Origin: Verrucomicrobiota bacterium
Lineage (GTDB): Bacteria; Verrucomicrobiota; Verrucomicrobiia; Limisphaerales; J093
Length of the DNA: 14,085 nucleotides
Assembly (NCBI GenBank): GCA_003695015.1
Contig: RFJD01000582.1
Span: 1 to 14,085 of the forward strand
Direction of reading: 5' to 3'
Both the position numbers and the translations under genes were made by a program. The notes beneath the pieces were generated by a model. The model did not search any database. It had not been told where the DNA came from and saw only the letters and a list, made by a program, of their open reading frames with translations. Shown here piece after piece: positions 12,770 through 14,085 of the stretch (positions within the stretch are counted from its first letter, which is position 1; each line of letters opens with the position of its first letter).

Positions 12770-14085
12770 ATGAGGCCCATGGGATTGCGGCTGCTTCATC
12801 TTTTTCACCGAATGGGCCGGCGGCTGGCAACCGCCTGGCGGCAGCGGCTTACTCCCGCGGGCAAGGCGGTGGTGGTGACCCTGGGGCTGGCGTTGTGCGC
12901 CTCGGATCCCGAGCAGACACTGGCCTGGCAACTGGCCGGGGTGCTGCTGGGGTTGCTGGGCATGTCGTGGATCATGACGCCGTTTTTCCGGGGGCGGTTC
13001 GACGTGGAACGGCATCCGCCCCGGCTGGTGACGGCGGGTGAACCGTTTCACTTGCGGGTCCGGGTGTGGAACCTGGGGCGGCGGCGGGAACGGGGTTTGG
13101 AGTACGTGGAGGACTTGGGCGATCCGCCGGTGACGCTGGCGGAGCTGGAGGCGCGGATGCGGCCGGGGCGCTACAACCGGAGTTTCCGATTGAGCCCGCC
13201 GCTGCCGCCGATCCGGATGTCGCGGACCGAGGCGGCCCCGCTTCCGGAACTGCCGCCGGGCGGGGCGGCCGAGGTGGTGGTGCCGATCGTGGCGTTCCGG
13301 CGGGGGCCGCTGGTGTTGCGGGGCGGGTTGGTGGGACGGCCGGATCCGTTCGGGCTGGTGCGTTCGTTTTGCCGGGTGCGCCGGCCGCACACGGTGCTGG
13401 TGTTGCCGCGGCGGTATCCGCTGCCGCCGATGGCCCTGCCGGGGGCGACGGCCTATCAACGCGGCAGCATGGCCATGGCGGCGGGGGTGGGCGAGTCGGA
13501 GGAGTTCGTCGCCCTGCGGGAATACCGGCGGGGGGATTCGCTGCGGCGGATCCACTGGCGCAGCACGGCGCGTCTGGGGGAGCCGGTGGTGAAGGAGTTT
13601 CAGGACGAGTTCTTCACCCGACACGCGCTGGTGTTGGACACGTTTTGCGAGGCGGCGGCGGATGCGTTGTTTGAGGAGGCGGTGGCGGTGGCGGCCTCCT
13701 TTGCCTGCACGATTCCGGATCTGGATTCGCTCTTGGACCTGATGTTCGTGGGGCCGCAGACGGTGTGCGTGACCAGCGGGCGGGGTCTGGGCCACGCCCA
13801 GCAATTGCTCGAAGTCTTGGCGGCGGCGCGGCCGTGCCGGGAAAACCGGTTCGATCAACTGCGGTCGCTGGTGCTGGAGCATGCGGACCGGCTCAGCGGC
13901 GTGATTCTGGTGGCGCTGGAGTGGGACCGGCGTCGGCGCGAACTGGTGAGGCGGCTGCGGGCGCTGCGCATCCCGGTTTGGGCGTTGGTGCTGCGGGCGC
14001 CGTTCGAGAAGCAGCCGTTCCGACCGGGGCCGCCGGGGGATCAGCCGGACCGCTTGGTGGTGTTGGAGGCGGGCCGGGTGGAGGC
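12770..14085 (+). CDS. DUF58 domain-containing protein, 3'-truncated by the window edge
   Basis: The frame is open to the last base, so the gene continues outside. Two adjacent hydrophobic segments near the N terminus (VVVTLGLALCA and LAGVLLGLLGMSWIM) suggest membrane anchoring, followed by an extracytoplasmic-like beta domain and then the DUF58 core. The core signature is LREYRRGDSLRRIHWRSTAR (bases about 13514-13573, His codon at 13553), with VVKEFQDEFF after it. DUF58 proteins partner with MoxR ATPases; their fold resembles a von Willebrand A domain, and the joint role is often linked to envelope or protein-complex assembly. Starts: GTG 12743 overlaps the MoxR stop (GTGA), ATG 12770 and ATG 12779 are also in frame, and none has a good ribosome site. 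I chose ATG 12770 with low certainty. Confidence 0.87.
   Translation, partial: MRPMGLRLLHLFHRMGRRLATAWRQRLTPAGKAVVVTLGLALCASDPEQTLAWQLAGVLLGLLGMSWIMTPFFRGRFDVERHPPRLVTAGEPFHLRVRVWNLGRRRERGLEYVEDLGDPPVTLAELEARMRPGRYNRSFRLSPPLPPIRMSRTEAAPLPELPPGGAAEVVVPIVAFRRGPLVLRGGLVGRPDPFGLVRSFCRVRRPHTVLVLPRRYPLPPMALPGATAYQRGSMAMAAGVGESEEFVALREYRRGDSLRRIHWRSTARLGEPVVKEFQDEFFTRHALVLDTFCEAAADALFEEAVAVAASFACTIPDLDSLLDLMFVGPQTVCVTSGRGLGHAQQLLEVLAAARPCRENRFDQLRSLVLEHADRLSGVILVALEWDRRRRELVRRLRALRIPVWALVLRAPFEKQPFRPGPPGDQPDRLVVLEAGRVE

Noticed and set aside
12617..13882. A 421-residue minus-strand open frame over the MoxR/DUF58 region
   Set aside because: It is Arg/His/Pro/Gln-rich and domain-free. The plus strand encodes clear MoxR and DUF58 motifs in a single long frame.

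Overview
This is a very GC-rich, gene-dense bacterial window with 12 complete genes and one partial gene at each end. All lie on the + strand except one secreted protein. The gene content (an exosortase with an EpsI-like partner, an EpsC-type serine acetyltransferase, and a secreted protein with a 'TGPW...FYRL' module) suggests a member of the PVC group, most likely Verrucomicrobiota. That placement is inferred from family knowledge and was not tested by a search. No rRNA, tRNA, CRISPR array, insertion sequence or phage gene was seen.

Region 1 (1-4153) is a tightly packed envelope or exopolysaccharide operon. It holds the C-terminal end of an AMP-forming ligase, an SDR oxidoreductase, a left-handed beta-helix acyltransferase, an EpsI-like protein, an exosortase with its full Cys/Arg/His set, and a sugar-1-phosphate transferase of the undecaprenyl-phosphate type. 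Every gene overlaps the next by 4 to 29 bases, and the unit ends at a strong intrinsic terminator. The layout fits an exosortase-linked surface polysaccharide locus whose left end is outside the window. No PEP-CTERM substrate is visible.

Region 2 (4154-6631) has a rhodanese lipoprotein, a YkgJ-type CxxCxxCC protein and a radical SAM protein with extra C-terminal cysteines, probably one transcript. A redox, sulfur or metal role is plausible but the substrate is unknown. The 364-base gap that follows holds hairpins and repeat-like words.

Region 3 (6711-10154) has a sugar-porter MFS transporter converging on a minus-strand secreted protein. The latter has an apparent papain-like C-terminal domain (Cys-His-Asn). 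Its promoter places the -10 box only 9 nt from the ATG, and two other transcription units show the same spacing, which suggests leaderless mRNAs.

Region 4 (10155-14085) has an intergenic stretch with possible RNA structure, a small 54-codon gene with its own terminator, a serine O-acetyltransferase starting 7 nt after that terminator, and a MoxR ATPase / DUF58 pair running off the right edge.
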